This document shows, piece by piece, positions 4,578-5,971 of a stretch of 5,971 nucleotides of DNA. The position numbers and the translations under genes were made by a program. The notes under the pieces are model-generated. The model did not search any database, was not told the origin of the DNA, and worked only from the letters and a program-made list of their open reading frames with translations. Every line of letters begins with the position of its first letter. Position 1 is the stretch's first letter. The stretch comes from Rhodothermaceae bacterium (lineage in GTDB: Bacteria > Bacteroidota > Rhodothermia > Rhodothermales > Rubricoccaceae). The stretch covers positions 1 to 5,971 of the forward strand of contig JABDIZ010000289.1 in NCBI GenBank assembly GCA_013003465.1, in the 5' to 3' direction.

Positions 4578-5971
4578 TTACTGACTATTGGCTTCGCCTC
4601 GACTGGGCGCAAGGCCAGTCGTCCAGTTGCCGCCATCGGGCAGGCGGCCCTCAGAGAACGACGGGTCTTGGATGCCGATTTTCCGGTAGTCCACCACGCG
4701 GCCTACAGGACCATTGGTGACTTTCAGCACCTCGAAAACCGCATAGACGAAAATTTCGCCTCCAGCCTGGGGGATATCGAATTGGAGCGTGGACTCGTCG
4801 CGGACGAGGATGGTCCCTGGCGGCGGAGGTGGCGGGGGCGGAGGTAGCCCAGGGCCTCCAGGAGGCCAGGCATCAATGAGCGTGCCTGGTACCTCTGAGA
4901 AGTCTGTCGCGACGAAAAGGCTCCGAAGCTGGACCCCTTGGGGCAACTCAGAGGGGACGATCACCTCAACGAAACCATCCCCTGCGGTGTAGACTTCGTT
5001 GAGCAGGAACGGCTGAATGATGGGGCGGTTGGGGGCGCCTCGCGTTGGCTCGTTGGCTCCCAGGAAGGGATTCGATCCCTGGACCGTCAGCGAGACCCCA
5101 TCGGGATAGAGCCCTACCACCTGGGTCGGGTCGGAGACGATCAGATCCAGTTGGTTGAGTACCGCGCCGCCGGGGTTGAGAAACACCACCGCGCCGCCGG
5201 GCGCGATTGGAAACGCAAGGTCAATCACCACAAAGCCCTCGCCCGGCACCACCGTGCCGCCCTCGATCAGTTGCAGCGGCGTGCTCGCGTTGTCGCTCAG
5301 GCCATAGCCCGAGATGTCGACCGGCTCCATGCCTGTATTATAGAACTCGACCCAGCCCTGGGAGGGGCTCGCCTCGTTGATCCGGACGGCCCGCGCGGCT
5401 TCGCTGCTCGACGCGAAGCCAGCGCGCACCTGGGTGTTGACCGACGGCACCCACGAGGCACCGACCACGTACCCGGCCCCGAAAAAGCCGAAGCCGTTCT
5501 CGATATTGGAGATGGTACCGGGCTCGACGATGATATCGGGATCGAAGCCGCCGACGGGAACCACCCACTCGGGGTTGGTCACAAAGCCGTTGAGAGTAAT
5601 CTCGACGAGCGTGACACCCAGCAGGCCCTCTTCCACCAAGAACGGCCGTACGGCCGAGACGAACTCCACCGGTACGGTCCAGCCGGTGCCCGACATTTCT
5701 GCCCGCCCAGGGTAGGCAAACGAGACGTCTACCGTATCCTGTGGCATGCTTGGTACGCCTGTGATGGTGAGGGTAATGGACGGCGTGTTGAGCTGGGGGG
5801 CCTGTGGGAAGAAGATGGGGTAGATCACATCGGTGGCACTCGCAATCGGCGAGCCTACGCTGGGGTTGGCAATCGGCGGCGTCGTCACCTCGACGCTAGA
5901 AACCGCGCCGTCAGAGCGCGTGGCCTCGAAGCGGTAGCGGGTGTTCGGGAGCGCCGTGAACGGGGCTGTGA
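4578..5971 (-). CDS. Lamin-tail-domain protein, probably exported (N-terminal part outside window)
   Basis: The frame stops at TAA (4580-4578 on the minus strand) and is open to the window edge. GTG 5888 lies inside a domain, because the codons upstream continue a beta-sandwich pattern (ALPNTRYRFEATRSDG), so it is not the start. Numbered from that GTG: residues 1-168 are beta-rich with NIENGFGFFG at 128-137, reminiscent of DUF4249-type Bacteroidota surface proteins (weak). Residues 169-287 form a lamin tail domain (INEASP, GWVEFYN, VDISGYGLSDN, YPDG, PTRGAPN). Residues 296-436 look like a second, divergent one (LLNEV, GDGFVEV, GRLPDGGNW, APSRGEAN) interrupted by nine prolines. The bacterial domain is common in secreted and surface proteins with adhesive or enzyme-accessory roles. 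There is no C-terminal type IX sorting domain, membrane helix or LPXTG motif. Export is inferred from the fold; the specific function is unknown. Confidence 0.85.
   Translation of the reverse strand, partial: TAPFTALPNTRYRFEATRSDGAVSSVEVTTPPIANPSVGSPIASATDVIYPIFFPQAPQLNTPSITLTITGVPSMPQDTVDVSFAYPGRAEMSGTGWTVPVEFVSAVRPFLVEEGLLGVTLVEITLNGFVTNPEWVVPVGGFDPDIIVEPGTISNIENGFGFFGAGYVVGASWVPSVNTQVRAGFASSSEAARAVRINEASPSQGWVEFYNTGMEPVDISGYGLSDNASTPLQLIEGGTVVPGEGFVVIDLAFPIAPGGAVVFLNPGGAVLNQLDLIVSDPTQVVGLYPDGVSLTVQGSNPFLGANEPTRGAPNRPIIQPFLLNEVYTAGDGFVEVIVPSELPQGVQLRSLFVATDFSEVPGTLIDAWPPGGPGLPPPPPPPPPGTILVRDESTLQFDIPQAGGEIFVYAVFEVLKVTNGPVGRVVDYRKIGIQDPSFSEGRLPDGGNWTTGLAPSRGEANSQ
4818..4844 (-). repeat. Polyproline tract (nine Pro codons) in the lamin-tail protein
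   Basis: Nine consecutive proline codons encode P349-P357 (numbered from GTG 5888), flanked by PPGGPGL and GTIL. The codons are mixed CCN types, so this is not a perfect DNA repeat and strand slippage is less likely than in a pure tract. It probably forms a rigid or extended linker or loop within the second lamin-tail-like region. Runs this long normally need elongation factor EF-P for efficient translation. Confidence 0.8.

Overview
The window is high-GC, densely coded bacterial DNA that reads as ordinary chromosome. The best taxonomic clues are the short sigma-70 gene, which has the Bacteroidota-type layout (no region 1.1, about 279 residues), the secreted lamin-tail-domain protein, and the lack of clear Shine-Dalgarno sites before most genes. 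Together with the high GC these suggest a Rhodothermota / Rhodothermales-like member of the wider Bacteroidota group. This placement is inference, since there is no rRNA or other marker gene here.

Layout. (1) 1-248, plus: the 3' end of an RlpA-like double-psi beta-barrel protein. (2) 378-1202, plus: a CPBP-family intramembrane protease. (3) 1284-2126, plus: an HtpX-type membrane zinc protease. (4) 2188-3375, plus: a Cys/Met-metabolism PLP enzyme of the cystathionine gamma-synthase / methionine gamma-lyase superfamily. (5) 3376-3651: a 276-base leader region holding a GGAGAGG motif inside a small hairpin and a 16-codon ORF. (6) 3652-4491, plus: a sigma-70 factor of the primary (RpoD-like) type. 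(7) 4518-4554: a strong hairpin terminator. (8) 4578-5971, minus: the C-terminal part of a large exported lamin-tail-domain protein whose reading frame runs off the right edge.

How the parts relate. The five plus-strand genes are co-directional. The first four are separated by only 61-129 bases, and no clear terminator lies between them, so partial co-transcription is possible. CPBP protease and HtpX are both membrane-embedded proteases and may share a membrane-protein quality-control or processing role. The RlpA-like protein and the lamin-tail protein belong to the envelope. The PLP enzyme and the sigma factor have no evident functional link to their neighbours. The sigma gene and the lamin-tail gene converge on the terminator.

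I found no phage, insertion sequence, CRISPR array, tRNA or rRNA, and no convincing new multi-gene system. The points most worth checking are the sigma-factor leader and its start-codon ambiguity, the sigma factor's divergent N terminus, and the tandem lamin-tail architecture with a nine-proline insert.
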